Shown: positions 45,139 through 57,817 of the stretch, one piece after another
How the letters are laid out: each line of letters begins with the position of its first letter
How positions within the stretch are numbered: the stretch's first letter is position 1
NCBI GenBank assembly: GCA_024233135.1
Contig: JACKPZ010000001.1
Coordinates: 124,001 to 188,000, forward strand
Length of the DNA: 64,000 nucleotides
Origin: Akkermansiaceae bacterium
Lineage (GTDB): Bacteria > Verrucomicrobiota > Verrucomicrobiia > Verrucomicrobiales > Akkermansiaceae
Direction: 5' to 3'
Notes under the pieces: model-generated
Seen by the model: only the letters and a program-made list of their open reading frames with translations
The model's database searches: none
Told to the model about the DNA's origin: nothing
Position numbers and translations under genes: made by a program

Positions 45139-46833
45139 TCACTCCGCCGCCTTCACATCCTGGATGATGAGCTGGAGCGTCGTCTTTCCGCGGAAATGAT
45201 TGCGGTCGATGGTGAAGGCGACATCCCACGGCGGATCGGGCAGGGCGTATTCGCCGCCGCCGAAGAACACGGCGTCCTGTTCGTGGTAGCCCTGACGCAG
45301 CATGAAGCGCAGGTGCTTGTTCTTCATGTGCACCGGCGCGCGCGACAGCCCGACCTTGCGGGCCACAAAGACGGGCTGGGGATTGCCGTTTCCGAAGGGC
45401 TGCAGCAGGTCGTAGGACGCGAGGAACTCGAGCGAGAGCTGGTCGAAGGAAATCTCCGCATCATAGAGCAGCTTCGGCCGCCGCTGCTCATCGGTGGTGG
45501 TGCGCAGGACGTATTCGCCGAAGCGTTTCCGGAAGGCGTCGATCCGGTCCTCGTGGATCGAAAGGCCGGCCGCCATCGCGTGCCCGCCGCCGGCCAGAAG
45601 CTCCCCGGCGCAATCGCGGATGGCATCGACCAACGACACGCCCTCGATGCTGCGGCCCGAGCCTTTGCCCACACCCGTTTCGTCGATGGCCACGATGAAC
45701 GTCGGCTTGTGAAACTGCCGCATCAACCGCGACGCCACGATGCCCACCACTCCCGGATGCCAATCGCGCGATCCGAGGACGATCACCGGGTCCCGCTCCG
45801 GATCGAAACCCGTGGCGAGCATGCCGAGGGCTTGGGAACGGATGCGGTTTTCGAAGGTCTGCCGCTCGCGGTTGTAGTCGTCGAGTTTCTTCGCGAAATC
45901 ACGCGCCAGCCGGCGGCAGTCGGTGGTCAGGGTGGCCAGAGCATCCTCGGGCACATCCATCCGTCCCGCCGCGTTCAAACGAGGCCCGATGCGGAAACCG
46001 ACGTCCATCGACGTCGCGTTGCCGTTCATGCCGGTGACATCCTGCAAGGCGCGCAGCCCGGGATTCAGCGTGTTCGGCAGATGCCGCAGACCATGCCGCA
46101 CAAGCAGCCGGTTTTCCTCCACCATCGGCACGATGTCGGAGATGGTGGCGACGGCGACGAGGTCGATGAGTTCCTTGAGATCGAGGTCGACGCGCCGGGC
46201 CTTCAACAAGGCGTGGCCGAGTTTGAACACGACGCCGGCGGCGCACAGGTAGGTGAAACGATCACCGCACTTCGGATTGACGAGCGCGCGACAGGTCGGC
46301 CGGCCTTCGGCGAGCGGCTCGTGGTGATCGACGATGACGAGATCGATCCCCTGATCCTTCAGGATCTCTGCCTCCGCCACCGACACGGTGCCGCAATCGA
46401 CCGAAATCATCAAATCCGGTTTCGCCCCCTCCTCCATGCAACGTTTCAACGCCGCCTCGCTCAAACCATAACCCTCGCTGCCGCGCCGCGGAATGAAATG
46501 CCGGGGCTCGAGCCCATACGCGCGCAGGATCCGCCTCATGAGCGTGATCGAGGATACTCCATCGACGTCGTAGTCGCCGAAGACGCAGACGTTTTCCTTC
46601 CGGTCCACCGCCTGGAGGATGCGCTCCACCGCATCGCGCATGTCGGGGATGAGAAACGGATCCTCCAGATCCTTGAGTCGCGGGTGCAGGTAGGACTCCA
46701 GATCCACCCCTGCCGCCAGCCCGCGCTGGCGGATGAGGTGTTCCAAGATCGCCGGAAACGAGCCGTCCTTCCGGATTTCCCCGGGATGAAACGGCTCGCC
46801 TCGCGCGATCCATTGGAAAGCTGTGTTGCGCAT
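45139..46833 (-). CDS. recJ: Single-stranded-DNA-specific exonuclease RecJ
   Basis: A 564-residue DHH-family 5'-3' ssDNA exonuclease of recombination and mismatch repair. Motifs: VCVFGDYDVDGVSSITL (DHH motif I region), LMISVDCGT, LVIVDHHEP, and the DHHA1 motif AGGGHAMAAGLSI. The C-terminal OB-like domain (PVFVARKVGLSRAPVHMKNK) is present. Length is normal. The frame extends upstream, but homology begins at the ATG at 46833. TTGAAC, 18 nt, TAGGGT and 11 nt precede that ATG. Divergent from dnaK, with 275 nt between. Confidence 0.94.
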   Translation of the reverse strand: MRNTAFQWIARGEPFHPGEIRKDGSFPAILEHLIRQRGLAAGVDLESYLHPRLKDLEDPFLIPDMRDAVERILQAVDRKENVCVFGDYDVDGVSSITLMRRILRAYGLEPRHFIPRRGSEGYGLSEAALKRCMEEGAKPDLMISVDCGTVSVAEAEILKDQGIDLVIVDHHEPLAEGRPTCRALVNPKCGDRFTYLCAAGVVFKLGHALLKARRVDLDLKELIDLVAVATISDIVPMVEENRLLVRHGLRHLPNTLNPGLRALQDVTGMNGNATSMDVGFRIGPRLNAAGRMDVPEDALATLTTDCRRLARDFAKKLDDYNRERQTFENRIRSQALGMLATGFDPERDPVIVLGSRDWHPGVVGIVASRLMRQFHKPTFIVAIDETGVGKGSGRSIEGVSLVDAIRDCAGELLAGGGHAMAAGLSIHEDRIDAFRKRFGEYVLRTTTDEQRRPKLLYDAEISFDQLSLEFLASYDLLQPFGNGNPQPVFVARKVGLSRAPVHMKNKHLRFMLRQGYHEQDAVFFGGGEYALPDPPWDVAFTIDRNHFRGKTTLQLIIQDVKAAE

Positions 46834-47037
46834 GGAGTGGGCGGACCCTAGGTGGGTTTCCTCCTCCGGTTCAAGGTCGGAACGAAGCTGCCGCGCAAAT
46901 CCGGCGCGCGCGACATTCCGTCCACCACGAAGTGCGACAAGCTGTCTCCATTTCTCCATCCGACGGCCCCACACCAAGCTGTCATGAAATCCCGATTCAT
47001 CTGGAAACAAGCCACTTACAACCTACCCGCAGGTCGC

Positions 47038-47052
47038 TGGCACGCCCCATGC
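47038..47052 (+). promoter_or_regulatory. Sigma54-like -24/-12 element upstream of dnaK
   Basis: TGGCACGCCCCATGC has GG and GC exactly 10 nt apart and matches the -24 consensus TGGCACG, with ATGC instead of TTGC at -12. It lies 57 nt upstream of the dnaK ATG. No CIRCE inverted repeat or sigma32-type pair with correct spacing was found in 46834-47108. Tentative. Confidence 0.3.
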
Positions 47053-47108
47053 GAAAGCAGACATCGTTCAACCCGGCGCCACGCGCCCACACGAAAGGAA
47101 TCCTCATC

Positions 47109-49025
<1,917 letters not shown>

Positions 49026-49041
49026 TCCAACACCTTGGACT

Positions 49042-49087
49042 GCGGCAGCCCGCTGCCGCTCTGCGTGAGCCAGCCTGCTGGCCACGC
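49042..49087 (+). repeat. Two tandem hairpins between dnaK and groES
   Basis: GCGGCAGC/GCTGCCGC (49042-49059) forms an 8-bp stem. GCGTG-A-GCCAGC/GCTGGC-CACGC (49063-49087) forms an 11-bp stem with one bulged A. No T-run follows. They may attenuate or process the dnaK-groESL transcript, or belong to a dispersed GC-rich repeat family. Confidence 0.6.
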
Positions 49088-49183
49088 CCCGGTCCCCGCG
49101 AAACCTCACACTGTGAACCCTTTCCACGCGCCCCACGCGGCGCGTGGCCTCTCACCAAACCAACAACCAAAACCATACACAAC

Positions 49184-49474
49184 ATGGCCAACATCAAACC
49201 GCTCGGACAACGAGTCCTCGTCAAACGCATCGAAGCCGAAAGCATGAGCGCCGGCGGCATCGTCCTGCCGGACACCGCCAAGGAAAAACCGCAGGAAGCC
49301 GAAGTGCTCGCCCTCGGCACCGGTGGCAAGGATGACAACGGCAACGACATCGTCTTCCACGTCAAGGTCGGCGACAAGGTGCTCATCTCCAAATACGGCG
49401 GCACCGAAGTGAAGATCGACGGTCAGGAAGTCCTCATCCTTTCCCAATCCGACATCCTCGGCGTCGTCGAGTGA
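49184..49474 (+). CDS. groES: Co-chaperonin GroES
   Basis: A 96-residue cap of the GroEL chamber. Family features are IKPLGQRVLVKRIEAE, the mobile loop SAGGIVLPDTAKEKPQEAEV, KVGDKVLISKYGGTEVKIDG and ILSQSDILGVVE. Normal length. The leader is A/C-rich (ACCAAACCAACAACC), without a Shine-Dalgarno, so translation probably relies on an unstructured 5' region. groEL starts 47 nt downstream, and dnaK ends 158 nt upstream. Confidence 0.97.
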   Translation: MANIKPLGQRVLVKRIEAESMSAGGIVLPDTAKEKPQEAEVLALGTGGKDDNGNDIVFHVKVGDKVLISKYGGTEVKIDGQEVLILSQSDILGVVE

Positions 49475-49521
49475 ACCACCATCCACAATCTTCAATCAAC
49501 AATCCTCAATCGTAAATCAAC

Positions 49522-51174
<1,653 letters not shown>

Positions 51175-51214
51175 GCCCTTGGCGGCGGTCATCGACCGCA
51201 GCTACAACCAATCC

Positions 51215-51246
51215 AAAGCCGGACGGGGCAACCCGTCCGGCTTTTT
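51215..51246 (+). terminator. Intrinsic terminator after groEL
   Basis: AAAGCCGGACGGG (51215-51227) pairs perfectly with CCCGTCCGGCTTT (51232-51244) around a GCAA tetraloop. It is followed by TT (51245-51246), so the 3' side ends in CTTTTT. A textbook rho-independent terminator ending the dnaK-groES-groEL unit. Confidence 0.92.
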
Positions 51247-51290
51247 CGTGATCGCGTCCCCCGGCCTCCTCCGTGCATCATCCGCCCGCC

Positions 51291-52061
51291 ATGAAATCCA
51301 TCACCCTCCTCCTTCTCCCGATCCTCTCCGGAACCCTCATCGCCGCGGACCCCGAAGTGAAACTCGCCGCCGTGCAGGTCGTCATCGACGACGGAGCCAA
51401 GGAATTCGACGGCTTCAAAACCTTCAACTCGGACACCGGCTACAACGTCGCCCTCATCGTCCGCGCCGCGGACAAACAAATGGTCGGTTTCGACGACGAC
51501 AAGGCCACCATCACCATCGGCGGAGCCAAGACCAACTGCCGCTTCTTCGGAAAACAGGCGTTTTCCGAAGACCACCTCGCGCTCCGGATCGAGTTCAATA
51601 CCGACGGCAAGGCCACGGTCTCCCCCGACGGCAGCCTCGCGGTGAAAGGAGAGCTGCCGATCACCCTCGCCAGCGGCAAGGCGGAAACCCGCAGCGAGCC
51701 GTTCGCCGTCGAAAAAGGTGCCGAAGTCACATTTCCCGCCGATGCGAAAGATATGCCTACGCTCAAGGTGAAATCCACCGGCAAGCCGAAGTGGGGCGAC
51801 GGCAAGCTGGAAATCGAGTTCACCACCAACCGCAGGGTCGACGACTTCGCCGGCATCCGGTTCCTCGACAAGGACGGCAAGGAAATCGAATCCGACCGAG
51901 GCGGCTCGAGCTGGATGTCGATGATGGGCAAGGGCTCCGGCACCTTCTCCTACACCTTCAAGACCGAGCCGAAGGAGCTGATCCTCGTCATCGACAACTG
52001 GACCGGCAAGGAGGAGAAGAAACTCGCCGTCGACCTCAAGGCCGGGTTGGCGATGCCGTGA
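51291..52061 (+). CDS. Exported hypothetical protein (256 aa)
   Basis: A 256-residue protein with a short signal peptide (MKSITLLLLPILSGTLIAAD). The mature part is beta-rich, with two similar Ig-like segments: VKLAAVQVVIDDGAKEFDGF and LKVKSTGKPKWGDGKLEIEF, each followed by aspartate-rich turns. Family not recognised. The start at 51291 is preferred over an ATG 18 nt upstream because the signal peptide begins there. It is isolated: a terminator lies before it, and the convergent SHD1-like gene ends 4 nt after it. Confidence 0.65.
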   Translation: MKSITLLLLPILSGTLIAADPEVKLAAVQVVIDDGAKEFDGFKTFNSDTGYNVALIVRAADKQMVGFDDDKATITIGGAKTNCRFFGKQAFSEDHLALRIEFNTDGKATVSPDGSLAVKGELPITLASGKAETRSEPFAVEKGAEVTFPADAKDMPTLKVKSTGKPKWGDGKLEIEFTTNRRVDDFAGIRFLDKDGKEIESDRGGSSWMSMMGKGSGTFSYTFKTEPKELILVIDNWTGKEEKKLAVDLKAGLAMP

Positions 52062-52065
52062 GACA

Positions 52066-53004
52066 TTATTTTCTCAAATCCTGTTCAATGTGAAACAGGC
52101 ATAGATTGATCATCGGCTGCGGCAGGAACAACAGGGTTTCGCCGCCGGCCTCCAGGTCGATCACGATGCACTTCTCCTTGCCGCGGATGTCGAGCACATG
52201 GCAGGCGGCTCCGCCGGTCTTCGGTTCGATGAAATCCGAGGTGCTGCGGTTCGGCATCACCGCTGGTTTCCATTCGGGAAGAGTCGGGATCTTCGGATCG
52301 TTCTTGGTTTCCGACTTGATCTGAAGGGCGACCATCTGGTCCGCCTGGTCCACGACGACGAACAGGCGGTTGTACACTCCGAACCTGGGGTTGAGGTCAT
52401 ATTCGTAAACAATCATGCCGGGCGGAAACCCCGGTGCCACCGCGGGCCGGCGCGACGACGGGCCCGGACGCTGGACAAGAAGCGACAAGGCCTTTCCGAA
52501 CGGCATCAGATAGGGAATCTCGATCTTCGGGCCGCCCGGATAGAGGGCCGGGCCTTTGTAGATGAACGACTTCGGATCCGGCCCCGTGTCTTCCGATGCC
52601 TTGCCGTAGGGTCTCAGGACACTTTGCAGGTCGCCCATCACGCGGCTCTTGCCGCCCTGTGCCTGCGACAAGGTGCTCACGCGGCCCCGCACGATCCCCT
52701 TGGGTTCCACTTTCGGCGGGGACCAGGCGGCGACGTGTTTCCGGTCGTCGTCGGACAGCGTGGAAACGACAAGTTCGACTTCCTTGCCCGTGTCGGAACG
52801 TTTCACGGTGACGCGGGATCCGTCCGCGGCCTTGCCGACGATGGTCCCGGTGATCGTCCGTCCCGTCGGCGCGTGCGTCCAACTGCGGGATGGTTCTTCT
52901 GCGCTGACGAGGGACGAAGCGAATCCTTGGACAACAAGCAAGAACAGCGTGCCGAAAACAATCCGCGCGCACGCGCGATTCCAACGATTTGTTATCATTT
53001 TCAT
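52066..53004 (-). CDS. Exported SHD1-like domain protein (312 aa)
   Basis: A 312-residue protein with an N-terminal signal (IVFGTLFLLVVQGFASSLVSA). Residues about 40-95 (SWTHAPTGRTITGTIVGKAA, VTVKRSDTGKEVELVVSTLS and DDDRKHVAAW) match the SLA1 homology domain 1 pattern, frequent in exported proteins of Planctomycetes and Verrucomicrobia. The C-terminal 200 residues, with FIYKGPALYPGGPKIEIPYL and ACHVLDIRGKEKCIVIDLEA, are unrecognised. It is the last of the genes following the sigma factor/kinase pair on the minus strand (27-nt gap). SHD1-like domains are thought to mediate peptide or protein contacts. Confidence 0.65.
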   Translation of the reverse strand: MKMITNRWNRACARIVFGTLFLLVVQGFASSLVSAEEPSRSWTHAPTGRTITGTIVGKAADGSRVTVKRSDTGKEVELVVSTLSDDDRKHVAAWSPPKVEPKGIVRGRVSTLSQAQGGKSRVMGDLQSVLRPYGKASEDTGPDPKSFIYKGPALYPGGPKIEIPYLMPFGKALSLLVQRPGPSSRRPAVAPGFPPGMIVYEYDLNPRFGVYNRLFVVVDQADQMVALQIKSETKNDPKIPTLPEWKPAVMPNRSTSDFIEPKTGGAACHVLDIRGKEKCIVIDLEAGGETLLFLPQPMINLCLFHIEQDLRK

Positions 53005-53031
53005 AGAACAGATAGATTTTTGTGAACGATC

Positions 53032-54762
53032 TCAGACACCTTTGCCGCTGAGGCCGACTTTGAACGAGCTTCGTTTCTTATCGTTGCTCCTGATCTTGAG
53101 GACGGCGGAGCGGTTGCCTTTGGACTTTGGTTTGAAGCGGACCTGGAAGGTGGCTTCGGCACCCGGTTTGAGGGTGGACGGGATGGAGCCCTTGACGCGG
53201 AAGTCCTTGCGGTGCGCGCCTTTGACCGTGACTTTGAGTTTCCCGAGGGAGGCCCGACCGTCGCTGTGGATCCAGAACCTCTTCGAGCGGCCGGAGGACT
53301 TGGTTGATACCGAACCGAATCCCATCTCCGCTTTGCCGTAGGTCAATTCCTTGCCCTTGGATTTCTCCACCCGGATGACCGGCACCGGCGGCGGCGAATA
53401 AAGGAACAGGCCGTCCGTGTCGCCGAGGTCGGCATGATAGACGAGCTGCCCGGTTTCGTTCACCGCACCCTGCCCCGCCATGACGCGGAGCGGCGAGGGG
53501 TCGAAGGAAACGGATTGGACCGTGCGGCCTTCGAGTTGGTCGCCCGGGCCGATGATGCGGGTCAGTTTGCCGCCCGAGCCACGGAAGATCGCCTCGCCGA
53601 AGGTCGTCCGGGCTTGGAAATAGACGGAGCCGTCGCCGGCGGGAACCGGATAGTAGCCATAGGGCGCGAGATCGGTGAAGGCGCCGCCTCCGGGCAGGCT
53701 GTCGGACGAGAGGGCGATCGCTTTCACCTTTCCTCCGCTGCGGATGAAGACGCCGTCGCCGGCGCTGTAGCGGTTGTCGTCAAAGAGGCTGGCGGTGAAG
53801 GCGATGTCGTTGTTCGGCGCGAGAGTGGGGAACGCGATGTTTTGGAAAAACAGTCCACGGGGAGCCTTGTCCAAGGTATCGACGACGAGTCGCACGCCGG
53901 TGATCTTGCCGACCGCGAGATCGACGCTGTTGTTCACGACGAGCGCGCCGCGGTTGTTGAACATCGTGAAGAATCCGTTTCCTGCGCGGGGAATCTCGAC
54001 CACTTTCGAGCCGTTCCATCCGAACAAGGCGGTGCGGGTGGTGGTGTCCGCGACAAAGACGATTTTCCCGGAATCGTTGACGGCGAATTCATCGGAACGG
54101 ATCGTGACAGCCGAGGTGAAGGTCCCGCCGCCGGGAGCGGATTGACCGAGCTTGTAGATGGCCTTGATGGACGATCCGGATTTCCCCGGTGCGGCGAGAA
54201 ACAATCCGCCGCCCGGGCCGCCGAGGGTGTTGCAACGGAAGGCGACATATTTCCCGGTGTTGCTCACGCGGGGCGTTTCCGCGCCGTAGAAATCATAGGT
54301 CCCGCCACCGGGTGCGGCGTCACCGGTCTGCGCGATGCGGATGGTGCCCCCGGGACGGGCGAGGAAGAGTCCGGTTTTCGGATCGGCCCCGGTCGTGGTG
54401 GTGGTCTCGCCGATGAACGCGACCTGCCCCTCGGCCGCGATCGATTCCACGCCGCGGAAACTGGCGGACAGGTCGGTGAACCGGCGTCCGCCGGGCGCGG
54501 GCATGCTCGGGAGGATCAGGCGCGCGGCCTTGCCGCCGGGGGCAACGATATACCAACCGCCGCCGCTGCGGAAAACGAGTTTGCCGGTCGGGGTGACGGT
54601 GTAGGAGGTCGACTCGGGATCGACGGATTCGCCGAGCGCGGCGCGCTCGCCTTCGAGCACCAGTTTGCGGTGGCCTTCCGGATTCGCGCCCCGGGCCGGG
54701 GCCTGGGCGAGGGCGAGACAGGCCAGTGCGGCCGCGGTTTGGTGAAGGGATTTGGTTTTCAT
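53032..54762 (-). CDS. Exported NxxGxxAF-type repeat protein with C-terminal choice-of-anchor D-like domain
   Basis: A 576-residue protein with a signal peptide (AALACLALAQAPARG). Residues about 30-455 contain repeats of the NxxGxxAF choice-of-anchor kind: PTGKLVFRSGG, EGQVAFIGETTTTT, NTGKYVAFRC, NDSGKIVFVADT, NNDIAFTASLFDD and NETGQLVYHADLGD, each next to GDAAPGGGTYDF-like segments. Residues 460-576 form a choice-of-anchor D-like domain (SSGRSKRFWIHSDGRASLGK, TLKPGAEATFQVRFKPKSKG, IRSNDKKRSSFKVGLSGKGV) homologous to the C-terminus of the island protein at 30254-31678. Probably surface located, with no enzyme motif. Confidence 0.75.
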   Translation of the reverse strand: MKTKSLHQTAAALACLALAQAPARGANPEGHRKLVLEGERAALGESVDPESTSYTVTPTGKLVFRSGGGWYIVAPGGKAARLILPSMPAPGGRRFTDLSASFRGVESIAAEGQVAFIGETTTTTGADPKTGLFLARPGGTIRIAQTGDAAPGGGTYDFYGAETPRVSNTGKYVAFRCNTLGGPGGGLFLAAPGKSGSSIKAIYKLGQSAPGGGTFTSAVTIRSDEFAVNDSGKIVFVADTTTRTALFGWNGSKVVEIPRAGNGFFTMFNNRGALVVNNSVDLAVGKITGVRLVVDTLDKAPRGLFFQNIAFPTLAPNNDIAFTASLFDDNRYSAGDGVFIRSGGKVKAIALSSDSLPGGGAFTDLAPYGYYPVPAGDGSVYFQARTTFGEAIFRGSGGKLTRIIGPGDQLEGRTVQSVSFDPSPLRVMAGQGAVNETGQLVYHADLGDTDGLFLYSPPPVPVIRVEKSKGKELTYGKAEMGFGSVSTKSSGRSKRFWIHSDGRASLGKLKVTVKGAHRKDFRVKGSIPSTLKPGAEATFQVRFKPKSKGNRSAVLKIRSNDKKRSSFKVGLSGKGV

Positions 54763-54793
54763 GGGGAAATCGGGAGATATGTAAGTTCGAGGT

Positions 54794-56131
54794 TCAGCGG
54801 CCGAACATGCGGGAACCAGTCCCTTGATGCAGCGGGTTATTCGGATCGCGCCAGATTTTCGGGCGGAGGTTCACCCGTTCACGGTTCCAGTTGGACGGTT
54901 GCTTTCCAGGTTGGGATGCGGCCCTTCGTTCCGAATCGGCGCGGGCGGCTGCCAGCACGCGTTCCTTGAGCGAATCGAGGCCCGGAACGACGGCGTTCTC
55001 GAACTCGAAATCATCCGTCCAGATCGACAGGCGGACCTCGGTGGCCGATGGGATCAACGCGGGATCGCAGAATGGAAGTTGTGCGGTTTCCTTGTCCCTG
55101 ATCATGGGGATGTGAATGAGGAAACCACGTTCCGCGCTTGCAAGCTCGGCGCGCAACGAGAGCGTGCGGGACGATTCCTGGCTGAACTCCGGGCTGTAGC
55201 CGACAATCTGGTTCGCCATCTGGGCGGTGAGTTGTTCTCCGACCGGCGCATCGACCTTGCGCATGGTGGTGCGGACGATGAGCAGGCAATGGTGCAGCGT
55301 GCGCCCGGAGTCGTTCGTGACATGCAGGAATCCGGGATCTTCCAAGTCCGCCATGACCGGCGGTTTTGAAACGGTTTGTTTCGCGGGATTCGCCCGCGCT
55401 AGGTCGGCCGCGAGGCTCCGAAGTTCCGAACCGAGGCGGAGACGCGCGATTTTCTGTTCACCGACCTTGTTCAGATTCCTCTGCATGTCGGCTCCTCCCG
55501 TGCTTTGTTCGAGACCCGCGGCCATGCCCGCCAGATCGGGTCCGTCACCGAACACACCGAGCAATCCCATGGCACCGATCTGGGCCGGCATCGCGGCGGC
55601 GGCGGTGTTCAGATCGCGGTTGTTCTCCTGGATCTGCGTTTCCTGCGCCCGCCAGTTCGCGGCCAGCTCGTCGAACTTGCGTGCGACCGAAGCCACCTTC
55701 GGGTCGGCCGATGTCATCGAGCGTTCGAGAAACGCTTGGTTTCCACCCGGCGCGCGGACCGCGTCGCCATTGATCCAATACGGCGCGGAGATGGCGGTGA
55801 GCAGGTCCGACGCCTCCGGGCGGAAACGCGCCGGCGGGGCCTCGAACGATTTCCGCAGGTGCTCGGCATCCGATTTCTGATCGCCTCCGAGCAATTCGAA
55901 GCGGATGCGGGTGCTGCCATCCTGATGTCGGATGCCGATCCCCTCGTCGGTGACCGAGGTGACCGTCACGTTCTCGAACGTCCGGCCGTCGGAAAGCGAC
56001 AGGTGCTCGATGGTGGAGCCGACCGCAAGCTCCGCATCCACCGGCATCGCGAGGTTGGCGACGAGCAGGCTGATGCATGCCCAGCGGAGGCGGCGCCCGA
56101 CGGGAGGGGGAAACATGGAGGTTCGTTTCAT
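54794..56131 (-). CDS. Exported hypothetical protein with SHD1-like N-terminus (445 aa)
   Basis: A 445-residue protein with a signal peptide (WACISLLVANLAMPVDA). A small beta domain near residues 35-90 (TIEHLSLSDGRTFENVTVTS and EGIGIRHQDGSTRIRFELLG) resembles SHD1-like or DUF-type beta-barrels seen in this phylum. A helical middle (RAQETQIQENNRDLNTAAAA) and a beta-rich C-terminal half with TLHHCLLIVRTTMRKV and TEVRLSIWTDDFEFENAVVP follow. Function unknown. It follows the kinase on the same strand after 84 nt that include A/T-rich runs, and precedes the choice-of-anchor protein gene by 31 nt. Confidence 0.6.
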   Translation of the reverse strand: MKRTSMFPPPVGRRLRWACISLLVANLAMPVDAELAVGSTIEHLSLSDGRTFENVTVTSVTDEGIGIRHQDGSTRIRFELLGGDQKSDAEHLRKSFEAPPARFRPEASDLLTAISAPYWINGDAVRAPGGNQAFLERSMTSADPKVASVARKFDELAANWRAQETQIQENNRDLNTAAAAMPAQIGAMGLLGVFGDGPDLAGMAAGLEQSTGGADMQRNLNKVGEQKIARLRLGSELRSLAADLARANPAKQTVSKPPVMADLEDPGFLHVTNDSGRTLHHCLLIVRTTMRKVDAPVGEQLTAQMANQIVGYSPEFSQESSRTLSLRAELASAERGFLIHIPMIRDKETAQLPFCDPALIPSATEVRLSIWTDDFEFENAVVPGLDSLKERVLAAARADSERRAASQPGKQPSNWNRERVNLRPKIWRDPNNPLHQGTGSRMFGR

Positions 56132-56215
56132 GGGATGAAGTGCTTGGAAATGTCGTGGTTCATCCTCTCACTCGAATTCGCCGGCAGCGTGGGTGAGAAA
56201 AAATCGAAAAAAATT

Positions 56216-57817
56216 TCATCGGATCGGATCGATGCGGGTTCCGGTGATCTTGTGGTACTTGCCCCTGCCGTCCCGGAAGCCGCCGGAATACGTCAGGAAG
56301 TCCTCGGAAAAGGTGAGAACGACGTCCGGATTAGTCCTATACACCGGGTCCGAATATTGGACGTGGATCGCCCGCGGACCGATGATCCAGTAGTTCCATT
56401 TCCAGTGGTCATGAAACTTTCCGTTCGGGAAGAATCGGATCGGAGCCTTGGGTTTCCCCCTCCCTTCGCGTGGCATGTTCTCCTTCTTGTTGGGGAACAG
56501 GGAGTCCTCATAACTCCATGTGTGTCCCATCAGAACCCGCCGCAATTCGTCGGTGGGGTCCGCCACCTCCTGCGGGGGCGTTTCGACTTCCTCCCGCGGC
56601 AGGACGAAAGGGTCGGAAGCAACTTCCGGAGGATCGCCAAAGTCCAGCGGATGCTCGGGAGCGATTGCGGTGTCGGATGGGAATTCCAACGGATGATCCG
56701 TCGCGAACGGATCTGACTCCGCCGGTTCATCCGTGGCCTCGACAACAGCCGGAGCCTCTTCCATCACGGCGGGCGCGGACGCAAGCGGAACCGCCGACAC
56801 CGCTTTCGGCTTTCCGCGGGGAGCGATGTGCCATCCGAGATAAACCCCGCCCGCGAGGAACATCAACGCCGCGATCACCCAGGCGAGCCGGATTTCCCGC
56901 GCCCGGCGGGTGCAGCGCTGGAGGTCCCTGCGGAGCGAATCCGCGCTCGGGTAACGGCGGTCCGGCTTCCGGTTCAGGGCGCGGAACACGACGCGGTCCA
57001 CCCCCTTGTAGACACCGGAAACGGACGACGGCGCGGGCGAGCGGATGTGGGGACGCTCCCCGGTCAGCATTTCGTAGAATGTGACGCCGAGCGAATACAC
57101 ATCGCTGCGGGGAGTGGGCGGAACGCCGTCGTAGAGTTCGGGGGCGATGTAAAACGGTGTCCCCGGAGTCTGGCCCGTACGGGTGAGAACGAGCGTCTCC
57201 GCCGAGACCTGGCCCGCGATTCCGAAATCAACGAGCCGCGCGTTTCCCGCCTCGTCCACGAGGATGTTGGTGGGTTTGATATCACGATGGACGACACCCT
57301 GGTCATGGAGATATTGCAGCGCCTTGCAGACCTGGGTGACCAGCTTGAGGGCGTCGCGCACCTTCAACCGTTTCTCCCGCACAAGCTCGTGGACGGTGCG
57401 CCCCTCGACGAAATCCATGACGAAATACGCCTGCCCGTCGCCGGTTTCGACAAACGAGCGAACCTTGACGATCCCGGGATGGTCGAGCTGGCTCAGGATG
57501 CGGGCTTCTTTCTTGAACCTCGCCATCAGCGCGTGGTCCGAGGCGAGCGCCTGCGGCAGCAGTTTCACCGCCACCGTGTTCCGGAGCACGGTGTCATAGG
57601 CTTTGTATACCACGCCCATGCCGCCGCGGCCCAACAGGGCGAGGATCTGATAGTTCGGAAGAATCCGCTTCAACTCGTCCTCATCCGGCAGACTCCATCC
57701 CCCGGGGTCGGAAGGTGCCGCGCCGGGATCGAACGCGCAGTCGATCAGATCGGTGATCCGGTTTCCCATCAGCGGGTCCGGCTCGCTCTCTTCATCCGCA
57801 GGGGGCTCGTGGTTCAT
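56216..57817 (-). CDS. Transmembrane Ser/Thr protein kinase with exported C-terminal beta domain
   Basis: A 533-residue kinase. Catalytic domain at about residues 56-305: Gly loop ALLGRGGMGVVYKAYD, VAVKLL, catalytic loop VVHRDIKPTNILV (Asp179), RLVDFGIAGQ and PGTPFYIAPELYDG. One transmembrane helix lies near 309-329 (AWVIAALMFLAGGVYLGWHI). The outer part is an acidic Pro/Glu linker, then about 95 residues (HTWSYEDSLFPNKK, IRFFPNGKFHDHWKWNYWII, DVVLTFSEDFLTYSGGFRDG) that resemble a small beta domain frequent in verrucomicrobial proteins and may sense a ligand. It overlaps the sigma factor gene by 4 nt. T-runs after the stop (minus strand, about 56214-56194) may help termination. Confidence 0.9.
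   Translation of the reverse strand: MNHEPPADEESEPDPLMGNRITDLIDCAFDPGAAPSDPGGWSLPDEDELKRILPNYQILALLGRGGMGVVYKAYDTVLRNTVAVKLLPQALASDHALMARFKKEARILSQLDHPGIVKVRSFVETGDGQAYFVMDFVEGRTVHELVREKRLKVRDALKLVTQVCKALQYLHDQGVVHRDIKPTNILVDEAGNARLVDFGIAGQVSAETLVLTRTGQTPGTPFYIAPELYDGVPPTPRSDVYSLGVTFYEMLTGERPHIRSPAPSSVSGVYKGVDRVVFRALNRKPDRRYPSADSLRRDLQRCTRRAREIRLAWVIAALMFLAGGVYLGWHIAPRGKPKAVSAVPLASAPAVMEEAPAVVEATDEPAESDPFATDHPLEFPSDTAIAPEHPLDFGDPPEVASDPFVLPREEVETPPQEVADPTDELRRVLMGHTWSYEDSLFPNKKENMPREGRGKPKAPIRFFPNGKFHDHWKWNYWIIGPRAIHVQYSDPVYRTNPDVVLTFSEDFLTYSGGFRDGRGKYHKITGTRIDPIR

Noticed and set aside
46834..47108. CIRCE or sigma32 heat-shock element upstream of dnaK
   Set aside because: No TTAGCACTC-type inverted repeat. 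CTTACAA and CCCCAT words are 23 nt apart, too far for sigma32.
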